Shown here: positions 12,556 to 19,218 of the stretch, piece after piece
Position numbering within the stretch: the stretch's first letter is position 1
Layout of the letters: each line of letters opens with the position of its first letter
Source of the DNA: Candidatus Dojkabacteria bacterium
Lineage (GTDB): Bacteria > Patescibacteriota > Dojkabacteria > SC72
Length of the DNA stretch: 19,218 nt
NCBI GenBank assembly: GCA_012800885.1
Contig: JAAZIL010000022.1
Coordinates: forward strand, 1-19,218
Direction: 5' to 3'
Translations under genes and position numbers: made by a program
Notes under the pieces: generated by a model
What the model was told of the DNA's origin: nothing
Seen by the model: only the letters and a program-made list of their open reading frames with translations
Database searches by the model: none

Positions 12556-13549
12556 GTACTATTTTCGAGATTGTATCCAATACTATTTTAGTAGCCTCAT
12601 CACCATCTTTTGCCACTATTTTAGCAGCAGAGGAGTATTGATGACCTCCTCCACCCAGTAATTCAGCAATTTTATCTACCTGTTGGTATCCTTTTGTACT
12701 TCTTAGAGATACTTGCCAAGCATTCTCTTCTGCATATGATGGCCTAACTATAAATCCCCAATGCACACCGTGTATATATCGCAGTATGTTGTTCTTTACA
12801 AACTGTTGTGCACTATTTACTCCGATTTTAATCAGGTTGTTACTGTTAATATCATTGTTAGTAAGAAAAGTAAAAGCCATATCGTCTTTTACTCTCAAGT
12901 TTTTAATAAAGAGTATTAGAGGTGTTAATGTCTCTAGAGGGAATTTCTCACTTTTGTATGTGAACTCTTCCATATCTAGCCGATATATCTTTGTTAACTT
13001 AGCCATAAGTTCATATGTCTCTGGTTTAGTATTTTCAAAAAGGAATCTCCCCGTATCAAATACTATACCTATCTGTGCTAAGTGAGAGATCTCTTTAGTA
13101 ATTACAAATTTTTTACCGTACGCTTTCTCTAAGAAATCTATAACCTGTTCAGTTGCAGAACTCATCCCTTCATTTATCTCTAATACAATATCTTTCATAG
13201 GCCTTGTATTATGATGATCGATTACAGCTACTTTAGCTGTAGTTAACCTAATTGAATCATCTGGCATAGTACAGATATCCCAACTACCTGCATCTACCAT
13301 TATTACTAGGTCTTCATTCTCTGTTTCAAACTTCTGAGCCATCTGTATCTCCTGCATATATGGAATATTCTGTGTTGGTAGTTGATTTGTTTTAAAGAGT
13401 ATATTTTTTTTAGGATAGAGAGTACTCAATACTTTCTTTAGTATTAATGCACTACTAAATCCATCAAAATCAGGCCCTTTATGTGTTAATATCAATATAT
13501 TCTTAGATTTAGATATTAACCTCTTTAATTTCTTGTATTCTTTTTTCAT
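12548..13549 (-). CDS. DHH-DHHA1 family phosphoesterase (NrnA-like)
   Basis: Proteins of this type hydrolyse short RNA oligonucleotides (nanoRNA), pAp or cyclic dinucleotide products with manganese. The 333 residues carry the DHH marks: THKGPDFDGFSSAL (22-34; His23, Asp27, Asp29), MVDAGS (84-89; Asp86), VIDHHNT (109-115), FDTGRF (164-169; Asp165) and the DHHA1 motif GGGGHQYSSAAK (299-310). All metal ligands appear present. No membrane helices or extra sensory domains are seen, so it is nearer NrnA than GdpP. Together with RNase Y in the same window it could complete RNA decay by clearing the smallest fragments (inference). The substrate is not determined by sequence. The start is an ATG almost on top of its promoter. 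Confidence 0.88.
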   Translation of the reverse strand: MKKEYKKLKRLISKSKNILILTHKGPDFDGFSSALILKKVLSTLYPKKNILFKTNQLPTQNIPYMQEIQMAQKFETENEDLVIMVDAGSWDICTMPDDSIRLTTAKVAVIDHHNTRPMKDIVLEINEGMSSATEQVIDFLEKAYGKKFVITKEISHLAQIGIVFDTGRFLFENTKPETYELMAKLTKIYRLDMEEFTYKSEKFPLETLTPLILFIKNLRVKDDMAFTFLTNNDINSNNLIKIGVNSAQQFVKNNILRYIHGVHWGFIVRPSYAEENAWQVSLRSTKGYQQVDKIAELLGGGGHQYSSAAKIVAKDGDEATKIVLDTISKIVPT

Positions 13550-13560
13550 TCTTCTTTTTT

Positions 13561-13569
13561 AGTATAGCA
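13561..13569 (-). promoter_or_regulatory. Extended -10 promoter of the DHH gene
   Basis: On the minus strand TGCTATACT is an extended -10 element (TATACT at 13566-13561). The ATG at 13549 lies only 11 bases after the box, so the transcript would have a leader of about 5 bases or be leaderless. The -35 region is weak (TCTCTA). Confidence 0.55.
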
Positions 13570-13578
13570 AATTTTAAG

Positions 13579-13607
13579 TTGATTAGAGAAGGGTAAGAGA
13601 ATATAAT
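13579..13607 (+). promoter_or_regulatory. serS promoter
   Basis: TTGATT (13579-13584) and a perfect TATAAT (13602-13607) are 17 bases apart. Initiation near 13614 lies after the possible TTG start at 13607 and before the ATG at 13640, so it supports the ATG. It is back to back with the DHH promoter. Confidence 0.78.
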
Positions 13608-13639
13608 TGATAGATAGGTTAACATTAGGGAATAAACTA

Positions 13640-14914
13640 ATGATAGATGTAAAAAGAATAGTAGATAACAAACAGGAGATACAAGATGCTCTTTCAAAGA
13701 GGATGGATGTAAAAGATATGCACTTAGATGAGATAATCTCTCTGTATAATGATAAAAAGCAGATACAATCAGAGTATGAAGAGAAAAGGAGAGAGCAGAG
13801 AAGCTTTAATGACAAGGTAGCTACTATCCAGAAAGAAACAGATGAGTTTAAGAAGTTAGTAAAAGATCTTAAAGAGTTATCTCTAGAGACTAAGAGACTT
13901 GAAGAAGAATTAAACAAGGTAGAGAGTAAACTTACAGATTTGATTGAAGTACTACCTAATATTCCAGATAAGGACGTTCCTGCAGGTGGGAAAGAGTCTA
14001 ATGTTGTTGTGAAAGAGGTAGGAGAGAAACCCCTGTTTGATTTTGAGATAAAAGACCATGTTCAGTTAGGTAAGGAGTTAAACCTTTTTGATTTTACAAG
14101 AGCGAGTAAACTCTCAGGTAATAATTTCTCTCTCTATACAGGTATGGGTGCTAGACTTGAGTGGGCCTTACTTAACTACTTTGTAGATGAGCATATTAAA
14201 GATGGATATGAAATGGTTCTAACCCCTCATATTGTAAATGAGCAGTCTGGTTATGCTACAGGCCAGTTACCGAAATTTAAAGATGATGTGTATTGGATAA
14301 AAGATGAGAAGAAATTCCTAATACCTACCTCAGAGACATCACTTACGAATCTCTTTAGAGATGAGATATTGGATGAGAAAGATCTTCCTAAAAAATATTT
14401 CTCATATACACCTTGTTACAGAAGAGAGGCGGGTAGTTACAGAGCAAATGAGAGAGGGCTAATTAGAGTCCATCAGTTTAACAAAGTAGAGATGTATCAA
14501 TTTACTACAAAGGAGACATCAGACAGAGGACTTGATGAGTTAGTTAAGAAAGCAGAGCAGTTAGTAGAGAAATTAGGTTTACATTTTAGAACAACAAAAT
14601 TAGCAGCAGGAGATTGTTCTGCTGGTGCTACAAAGACTTACGATATTGAAGCATGGATACCATCTCTAGAGCAGTACTACGAGGTAAGTAGTGCATCTAA
14701 TGTAAAGGATTATCAAGCAAGAAGAGGGAATATGAGATACAAGCCTACTGATGGTGAAAAAACTGAGTATCTACACACTCTTAATGCCTCAGGTCTTGCT
14801 ACTAGTAGATTGATGGTATCACTAGTAGAGACATATCAACAGAGAGATGGCAGTATATTAATACCAGAGGTATTACAGAGATATATAGGTACAGATAAAA
14901 TAGTTAAAGAGTAA
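13640..14914 (+). CDS. serS: Seryl-tRNA synthetase
   Basis: SerRS charges tRNA-Ser. From the ATG chosen here it has 424 residues, the usual length, and begins MIDVKRIVDNKQEIQDAL like other SerRS; a TTG at 13607 overlaps the -10 box and is unlikely. Seen: the long antiparallel coiled-coil arm that grips the tRNA variable arm (about 30-100), motif 2 with TSETSLTNLFRDEIL, FSYTPCYRREAGSYRANERGL and RVHQFNKVEMYQF, and motif 3 around LNASGLATSRLMVSLVETYQ with the IPEVLQRY end. It is followed one base later by the 2'-5' RNA ligase-like gene. Confidence 0.96.
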   Translation: MIDVKRIVDNKQEIQDALSKRMDVKDMHLDEIISLYNDKKQIQSEYEEKRREQRSFNDKVATIQKETDEFKKLVKDLKELSLETKRLEEELNKVESKLTDLIEVLPNIPDKDVPAGGKESNVVVKEVGEKPLFDFEIKDHVQLGKELNLFDFTRASKLSGNNFSLYTGMGARLEWALLNYFVDEHIKDGYEMVLTPHIVNEQSGYATGQLPKFKDDVYWIKDEKKFLIPTSETSLTNLFRDEILDEKDLPKKYFSYTPCYRREAGSYRANERGLIRVHQFNKVEMYQFTTKETSDRGLDELVKKAEQLVEKLGLHFRTTKLAAGDCSAGATKTYDIEAWIPSLEQYYEVSSASNVKDYQARRGNMRYKPTDGEKTEYLHTLNASGLATSRLMVSLVETYQQRDGSILIPEVLQRYIGTDKIVKE

Positions 14915-14915
14915 T

Positions 14916-15476
14916 ATGAGTTACTTTTTAGGTTTTGTAGTAGACAAAGAGTCTAGAGCAAAAATCAGAGAGGTTGCAGCTAGTATTAAGCAGGCCTTTG
15001 ATGACTTCGGTATCCCTGTAAGATGGTCAAAGCCTAGTACATATCATATTACTCTGTACTACTTAGGAGAGAGGCATTCATTCTTAGAGAATCTAATACT
15101 TAACAAGAGAGTAGGAGATGTAGAGTTTGAGAGTATTGATATTAAGTTTGGTAGTGTTAAGGTTGGTATATCTAGAAATTACAAAGAGTTAATATATTTG
15201 GATCTGAAAGAGGGTGGTGAGAAGTTAAGAGAGTTACTTCTTAAACTTAGAAAACAGTTAGGTCAAAAAGATACATCTCTCTTTGTACCTCATCTTACAC
15301 TAGGAAGACTTAGTAAAGAGGTATCTATACAGGAGTACAGGAATATTGTTAAGGATATGAGTAATATGTCTAAGAGATTAGATATTAGTGATATTCATTT
15401 CACTGCAAAAGAACTCTATTTAATTGAGAGTAAAGATGGTGTTTACTCTTTTAAGATGAAATTTGAAGCTAAATAG
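14916..15476 (+). CDS. thpR: 2'-5' RNA ligase family protein (RNA 2',3'-cyclic phosphodiesterase, ThpR-like)
   Basis: The family opens RNA 2',3'-cyclic phosphates to 2'-phosphates and can join RNA ends by 2'-5' linkages in vitro. The 186 residues (normal length) carry both catalytic motifs of the two-histidine fold: YHITLYYLG with His44 and Thr46, and VPHLTLGRL with His126 and Thr128. The ATG lies one base after the serS stop, so it is an operon with serS. The last 34 bases overlap the end of the convergent miaA. In an operon of translation genes a role in tRNA or RNA repair is possible, but this is inference; the physiological role of bacterial ThpR is not settled. Confidence 0.87.
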   Translation: MSYFLGFVVDKESRAKIREVAASIKQAFDDFGIPVRWSKPSTYHITLYYLGERHSFLENLILNKRVGDVEFESIDIKFGSVKVGISRNYKELIYLDLKEGGEKLRELLLKLRKQLGQKDTSLFVPHLTLGRLSKEVSIQEYRNIVKDMSNMSKRLDISDIHFTAKELYLIESKDGVYSFKMKFEAK

Positions 15477-16324
15477 GTAATATCATTTAAATCTTCTATC
15501 CATATACTATTACTATTCCTTCTAAACCAAGTATTCTGTCTTTTAATATATTTCATTGTATTCCTATATATATTCTCTTTCACCTCTTCAAGTGAGATTA
15601 TTTTTTCAAAGTATTCTTTAAACTCTATATATCCAATACTATTCATACCCTTATCACTGTATGTATAACTCATTTCTAAAAGTTTCTTATTCTCTTGCAG
15701 TAATCCATCTCTAAACATCTGTTCTATTCGTTCCCTAACTCTACTCTCTAGGACACTTTTGGGTAGATTAATTACAAAATATATATTATCTACCTCTCTT
15801 CCTTTTAATTTGTCTACACCTCCTCTTGCTATTGCCCTTATTAATCGGTGTCTGTTCTCTCTATCACTTTTATTCATTCTATCTAAGTATGGTTTTGCAA
15901 GATGTTGTAGCTCTTTAACTGTTTTTTTACTAAGGTCTTTTTCTCTATTCTTTTTAGTAAGTATGTAATTAAATACCACACTATCTATGTAGAGGCCTGT
16001 ACCACCTACTAAGATGGGGATACCCTTCTCTCTGTTTAGAACCTGTCCTACATCTCTCTGATAGTGGTAGAGAGTGTAGTTAAATGTAGGATCAACGATA
16101 TTAAAGAGATAGTGATTAATTCCATCTATTGTATAGACATTTTTTTCTATCTCTTTTTCAAATTGTGGTTTAGCAGTCCCTATATCTAAATGTCTGTATA
16201 CTTGTCTAGAATCTGCATTTACAATATATCCATCTATCTTTTTTGCCAATTCAAGACCTACATCTGATTTACCTGATGCAGTAGGGCCTGCAATTATCAC
16301 CATCTTACCCTTGTAGTTAATCAT
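15443..16324 (-). CDS. miaA: MiaA, tRNA dimethylallyltransferase
   Basis: MiaA adds a dimethylallyl group to N6 of A37 in tRNAs that read U-starting codons. The 293 residues are close to the family's usual 300-315. Seen: a P-loop-type GPTASGKS (13-20), NADSRQVYR (36-44), the IGTAKP segment (48-53), HYLFNIVDP (71-79), VGGTGLYIDS (106-115), and a basic region with RHRLIRA and the C-terminal YIKRQNTWFRR, which closes the tRNA channel. Its ATG overlaps the stop of the SecF-like gene by 4 bases (ATGA), so it is the last gene of the minus-strand string. No sign of damage. Confidence 0.95.
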   Translation of the reverse strand: MINYKGKMVIIAGPTASGKSDVGLELAKKIDGYIVNADSRQVYRHLDIGTAKPQFEKEIEKNVYTIDGINHYLFNIVDPTFNYTLYHYQRDVGQVLNREKGIPILVGGTGLYIDSVVFNYILTKKNREKDLSKKTVKELQHLAKPYLDRMNKSDRENRHRLIRAIARGGVDKLKGREVDNIYFVINLPKSVLESRVRERIEQMFRDGLLQENKKLLEMSYTYSDKGMNSIGYIEFKEYFEKIISLEEVKENIYRNTMKYIKRQNTWFRRNSNSIWIEDLNDITYLASNFILKE

Positions 16325-16833
16325 TTGAGGATATATTTAGATATCCAGTATGTTAGCCATATGGATATCAAAGTAGATATTATTGATATTGAGATAATAG
16401 CTCCTGTTTGTAGTGATACAAATAGGAGAGTAGCAATACCTAGGAGTGCAAGAAATATACTCTGTTTTATGGAATCATCGAGATAATCTTTAACAATATC
16501 TCCTATCTTAAATCTTTTATACTCTCTCTTAGAATTATATATTCCAACAAGGAGTCCTAAGTTTGTAAGAAGTAATATATGTGTAATTACAGGTATCAAT
16601 CGAAATGTCTGTGATACAGGTATATCGAAGAATATATCGATTAGAAAGATACCTAAAAGATTGAGTAGTGTAGCTATTACAAAAGATATACTTGATAGAA
16701 ACAGGATTCTTCTGTTTTTTGTAAATATATATATTGTAATCAATGACAAAATTATTACTGCTACCAGAAGAGATATCTCTGTATACATCTCGTATCTGCT
16801 CCAATTTTGTAATACTCTCTCTATTAGTGTCAT
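16321..16833 (-). CDS. SecF-like membrane protein lacking the P4 head (truncated SecF)
   Basis: This 170-residue protein has five predicted membrane helices (about 19-37, 45-69, 78-98, 122-140, 144-167). Loop lengths and residue types follow SecF from helix 2 onwards. The stretch after helix 3, GIYNSKREYKR with IGDIVKDYLDDSIKQ, lies where SecF has its DRIRENxRK loop and SxxQTLxRT helix. Absent are SecF helix 1, the roughly 100-residue extracytoplasmic P4 domain and the ND pair (here Asn91-Leu92); the Arg of the next helix is Gln124. The pairing with the SecD-like gene just upstream (4-base ATGA overlap) is the main support. If it is SecF it probably cannot couple to protons. An unrelated five-helix protein remains possible. 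Confidence 0.55.
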   Translation of the reverse strand: MTLIERVLQNWSRYEMYTEISLLVAVIILSLITIYIFTKNRRILFLSSISFVIATLLNLLGIFLIDIFFDIPVSQTFRLIPVITHILLLTNLGLLVGIYNSKREYKRFKIGDIVKDYLDDSIKQSIFLALLGIATLLFVSLQTGAIISISIISTLISIWLTYWISKYILK

Positions 16834-18080
16834 AGTTTAAGTGACTTTTTTACATTAACTAAATAGTAATCAACAAGTATGTATGAAATATTAATCAAGA
16901 TTAGTAGGAGAAGTAAGTCTTGTGCAAATATCTTTACATATGTAGTACCGAGAAGGAGGTATATGGAGGAGAGAAGTGTTAGAAGAGTAGTTGTAATTAT
17001 TCTTACCAACTTATTCTGTACTATTACTCTAATTAAAGCTATAACAACGACCACCTCAATAGCTAGAAGAAAAATATCTACAGGGGTATTAGATATTTTC
17101 AGGTACGCTATCCATGTAGAGACAGTTATAATTGATACTAGTAGAGATTTTAGAAGGATATCTTTTGAGGTTTTGTTTATCCAGTAAAGATAGAGATATA
17201 TTGTCAGAATAGCGAGTAGTATCCCTTGTGTTAATTTAATGTAATCAGCCTCTACCAAGTCTACAGGTATATCAATCTCCTCAGTTACAGAGTATTTTAG
17301 GGGCATCTGCCCTGCACTATACATAATGTTCATTGCTTTTGCATACTCTTCATCATCTGTATATACGGGTGATGCAAAAAGAGTTTGTCCTTTCTGAATA
17401 TTTACAGGTGTAACAAATCCGTCTACATCTAATCCAATGATAGTGTCTTCATTCTCCTTTAGGAAATTGTTCCACTCACTCTGTCCAGGCCAAACTTTAA
17501 AGAGAGAGAAGTATGAATACTCATTAGCTGAGTTTTTTAATTTAGAGACATGTATATTCCTAAAACTAGATCTTGTAAAATTAGTAGGGTTATAGTTTTC
17601 AGCAAGATATGGAGCAAGTACATCTTCTTCATTCTCATAATCTACATCATCTCTCCGTGTCACGATCCTTATTATAAAGGGGGACTTAATTAGATTCTCT
17701 ACTATCTCATTACTCTGTGATGTTTGAATAGAGATTTTAAGGAAGTATGTATCATCTTCTACATAATCAATTATCTGTGATCTCTCAACACTGTATTTTC
17801 TTAATCTTTTTTGAAATATATTTTTAGCTTTTATAATATCTTTCTCAATGTCACTATCATCTTCAGTCTCTAATTGAATAATATACTCTTTTGCCCAGTA
17901 GAGAGTATTTTTGTTTTTTAAATCATATGTTACAGTAGATGTAATCTTCTCAGTTAAGGGTAGAGATATTAAGATAAGAGCTAGGATTAGGGAAGTAATT
18001 AGTAGTGAGAATAGGTAACTAAACAGATAGGAGGTGTTTATCTTTTTAATTTTAATTTTTGGGAATTTAAATCTCTTCAT
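16830..18080 (-). CDS. secD: Divergent SecD-like translocase accessory subunit
   Basis: SecD, with SecF, pulls exported proteins out of the SecYEG channel using the proton gradient. This 416-residue protein has SecD's plan: one N-terminal helix (18-40), a large extracytoplasmic domain (41-280) with DIIKAKNIFQKRLRKYSV (81-98), like SecD's repeat with RNRVDELGV, and SAGQMPLKYSVTEE (255-268), which matches the family's xAGxLPxPL-xxxEE, then five helices (282-300, 307-327, 334-353, 358-378, 384-407). Helix 4 of SecD normally carries VDANVLIxERIREE; here the same place reads EVVVVIALIRV, without the Asp, and the cytoplasmic loop after it is nearly gone. It starts 6 bases after the upstream regulator-like gene. 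SecD assignment is by eye. Confidence 0.65.
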   Translation of the reverse strand: MKRFKFPKIKIKKINTSYLFSYLFSLLITSLILALILISLPLTEKITSTVTYDLKNKNTLYWAKEYIIQLETEDDSDIEKDIIKAKNIFQKRLRKYSVERSQIIDYVEDDTYFLKISIQTSQSNEIVENLIKSPFIIRIVTRRDDVDYENEEDVLAPYLAENYNPTNFTRSSFRNIHVSKLKNSANEYSYFSLFKVWPGQSEWNNFLKENEDTIIGLDVDGFVTPVNIQKGQTLFASPVYTDDEEYAKAMNIMYSAGQMPLKYSVTEEIDIPVDLVEADYIKLTQGILLAILTIYLYLYWINKTSKDILLKSLLVSIITVSTWIAYLKISNTPVDIFLLAIEVVVVIALIRVIVQNKLVRIITTTLLTLLSSIYLLLGTTYVKIFAQDLLLLLILINISYILVDYYLVNVKKSLKL

Positions 18081-18086
18081 AAGCTT

Positions 18087-18659
18087 TTAGAGTAAGTCAG
18101 AATCTTTACCAAGTACAATTATTTTATCTTTAATTAATGCATTAATTAAGATAGGATCTCTTTTCTTTTTCCCAAATTTAAAATCCTCTGGCTTTATAGC
18201 TACATACTTAATAGGTCTATTTAAATCTTTCTCTATACTACTAAGTACTGATGATAACTCCCTAACTTTCATATTACCAATAAAGAGCATATCTATGTCT
18301 GTGGGTTCTTCATATTTCTTTTTAAGAAAAGCCTCTGTTACTATCCCTACCTTTACACCCTCAACAGGTTCTAATCGTTCAAGAAGTAGTTTTCCAACCT
18401 TTGATCTTTTGTAGAACATAGATCTTAGATCCCATATAATTGGGCAACTTTTGTCTACAGAGTACATTATCTTATTACCTTCTTTGCGGGTAACTAGAAT
18501 ACCAGCTCTCTTGAGATTGAGTAATTCTCTTCTGATTGCATTAACTTCTTCATCAAGTTCTCTTACTAAACCTCTTACATGGTAAGATTTAGTTATATCT
18601 TCCATGTATTTTCCCAATACTTTAATCCTTATCTTTGATATGAAGAGATGCTTAAGCAT
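18087..18659 (-). CDS. Winged-helix plus minimal-nucleotidyltransferase-like protein
   Basis: The 190 residues divide into an ArsR-like winged helix (about 1-70: FISKIRIKVLGKYM, HVRGLVRELDEEVNAIRRELLNLKRAGIL, then a VTRKEGNKIMYSV wing) and a domain like MNT-type nucleotidyltransferases (about 85-190). In the second part the acidic motif TDIDMLFIG (120-128, Asp121 and Asp123) is kept, but the GSxAxG motif before it is replaced: the sequence is VGIVTEAFLKKKYEE, with Thr-Glu for Gly-Ser. Transfer activity is therefore doubtful and a DNA-binding regulator with a ligand- or partner-binding domain is the more likely role. A weak ribosome binding site (AAGGGG) precedes the ATG. It may regulate the genes after it, or itself (inference). 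Confidence 0.72.
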   Translation of the reverse strand: MLKHLFISKIRIKVLGKYMEDITKSYHVRGLVRELDEEVNAIRRELLNLKRAGILVTRKEGNKIMYSVDKSCPIIWDLRSMFYKRSKVGKLLLERLEPVEGVKVGIVTEAFLKKKYEEPTDIDMLFIGNMKVRELSSVLSSIEKDLNRPIKYVAIKPEDFKFGKKKRDPILINALIKDKIIVLGKDSDLL

Positions 18660-18713
18660 ATATCCCCTTTTAAAATATTAAATTGGTCTAAACCTAAAAA
18701 GACCTGGGGCAAT

Positions 18714-19218
18714 TTATTGCTCAATTATATCAAATTTTCCAGCTGAGTGTGGATATGTTGAAACCCATATTCTTCCTCTATTAAACTGAATCTCTTCTCC
18801 TTCATTATTATAGTATTTGGTTCTACTTGTTCTTGTACTTTTTTTCCACTTACCAGAGATAACCTTACCATCAATTAAGTATGTAGCTTTACCCTCTCCA
18901 ATAGTCTCCAGGATAACTCTTGCCTTATTATCATATGAAGGTGAGAGTGTAACTTGTTGGAGTATTACATTCTTTGCATATACCTGTGTATCTGTTTCTT
19001 GATCAATATCTACTCTGCCACCTATTGTTCTTAAATATCTGTTTGTTCTTGGATCATAGGTCCAGATAGCATCATACTGCCCCCCATTGTTCAATCTCTC
19101 ATAGAAAGTAACTTTTACTTTAGTTCTCTCTCCTCTGTTGTCAGAAGAGTTCTCTTTTTTAAATTTGTATGTATCTATACTAGGCACACTATCCCATTTC
19201 TTTGCTTTTGCATGTTCC
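18714..19218 (-). CDS. DUF3048 (YerB-like) protein, C-terminal part
   Basis: The frame is open to the right window edge, so the gene's start is outside; only the end is seen (167 full codons plus stop). It matches the C-terminal half of DUF3048: YDAIWTYDPRTNRYLRTIGG, VDIDQETDTQVYAKNVILQQV, ILETIGEGKATYLIDGKVI, GKWKKSTRTSRTKYYNNEGE and a final IWVSTYP. YerB-type proteins are usually surface lipoproteins of unknown function in Gram-positive and related bacteria; the signal region cannot be seen here. A GTG at 19187 is not a real start, since family sequence continues upstream of it. The gene is followed by 54 bases and then by the winged-helix gene in the same direction. Confidence 0.85.
   Translation of the reverse strand, partial: EHAKAKKWDSVPSIDTYKFKKENSSDNRGERTKVKVTFYERLNNGGQYDAIWTYDPRTNRYLRTIGGRVDIDQETDTQVYAKNVILQQVTLSPSYDNKARVILETIGEGKATYLIDGKVISGKWKKSTRTSRTKYYNNEGEEIQFNRGRIWVSTYPHSAGKFDIIEQ

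Noticed and set aside
13607..13639. TTG start giving serS eleven extra residues
   Set aside because: The TTG overlaps the -10 box, and the ATG at 13640 gives the usual SerRS N-terminus.
222..18659. UGA recoded to glycine, as in some Patescibacteria
   Set aside because: tgt ends in TGA at a normal position, and several genes end in TGA within ATGA overlaps. No in-frame TGA interrupts a conserved protein.
18661..18713. GGTCT/AGACC hairpin between the DUF3048 and winged-helix genes
   Set aside because: Only five base pairs with a long loop and no good T-run, so neither a terminator nor an operator is well supported; the CCCC/GGGG ends may be chance.
1..19218. CRISPR arrays, insertion sequences, prophage genes or integrase sites
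   Set aside because: No regularly spaced repeats, transposase, integrase or long terminal repeats were seen; apart from the small unknown genes the content is housekeeping.

Overview
This window looks like chromosomal DNA from an AT-rich, very compact bacterium. The best guess is a member of the Candidate Phyla Radiation (Patescibacteria), perhaps near Dojkabacteria/WS6 or Microgenomates, but that placement is inference. The support is the tight packing, an archaeal-type UMP kinase, short versions of several universal proteins, a lysyl-tRNA synthetase with an odd motif 3, a winged-helix plus nucleotidyltransferase-like protein and a DUF3048 protein. TGA is used as a stop (for example in tgt and in the ATGA overlaps), so the UGA=Gly code of Gracilibacteria/SR1 is excluded.

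Layout. 1-1268: the end of queA and then tgt, the last two steps of queuosine synthesis. 1462-2982: RNase Y. 2983-3423: the only long non-coding stretch, holding two perfect inverted repeats and two promoter-like sites, ahead of an HU gene with a strong ribosome binding site and a clear terminator. 3890-6780: an operon of a secreted CAP-domain protein, a nine-helix membrane protein and a UMP kinase. 6781-7251 (minus): GreA. 7364-8734: tRNA-Glu(CUC), a small HEISH metallopeptidase and trmD. 8814-9290: a second GreA-like protein. 9287-10579 (minus): glyS. 10690-12555: lysS plus a small unknown protein. 12548-13549 (minus): a DHH phosphoesterase. 13640-15476: serS and a 2'-5' RNA ligase-like protein. 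15443-19218 (minus): one gene string reading DUF3048 protein (cut by the window edge), winged-helix/nucleotidyltransferase-like protein, SecD-like, SecF-like, miaA.

The common theme is tRNA: three aminoacyl-tRNA synthetases (Gly, Lys, Ser), four tRNA-modification enzymes (QueA, Tgt, TrmD, MiaA), one tRNA gene and RNA-turnover enzymes (RNase Y, DHH protein, ThpR-like). Promoters are often consensus-like or extended -10 sites, arranged back to back between divergent genes. Most genes have no visible Shine-Dalgarno sequence; HU is the exception. All four convergent gene pairs abut or overlap.

The most unusual part is the SecD/SecF-like pair at 16321-18080. By eye, the SecF partner lacks its first helix and its whole extracytoplasmic head, and both partners have lost the charged membrane residues used for proton coupling. 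Other points worth checking are TrmD with Glu in place of the catalytic Asp169, the altered substrate loop of Tgt, and the structured DNA ahead of HU and of RNase Y.
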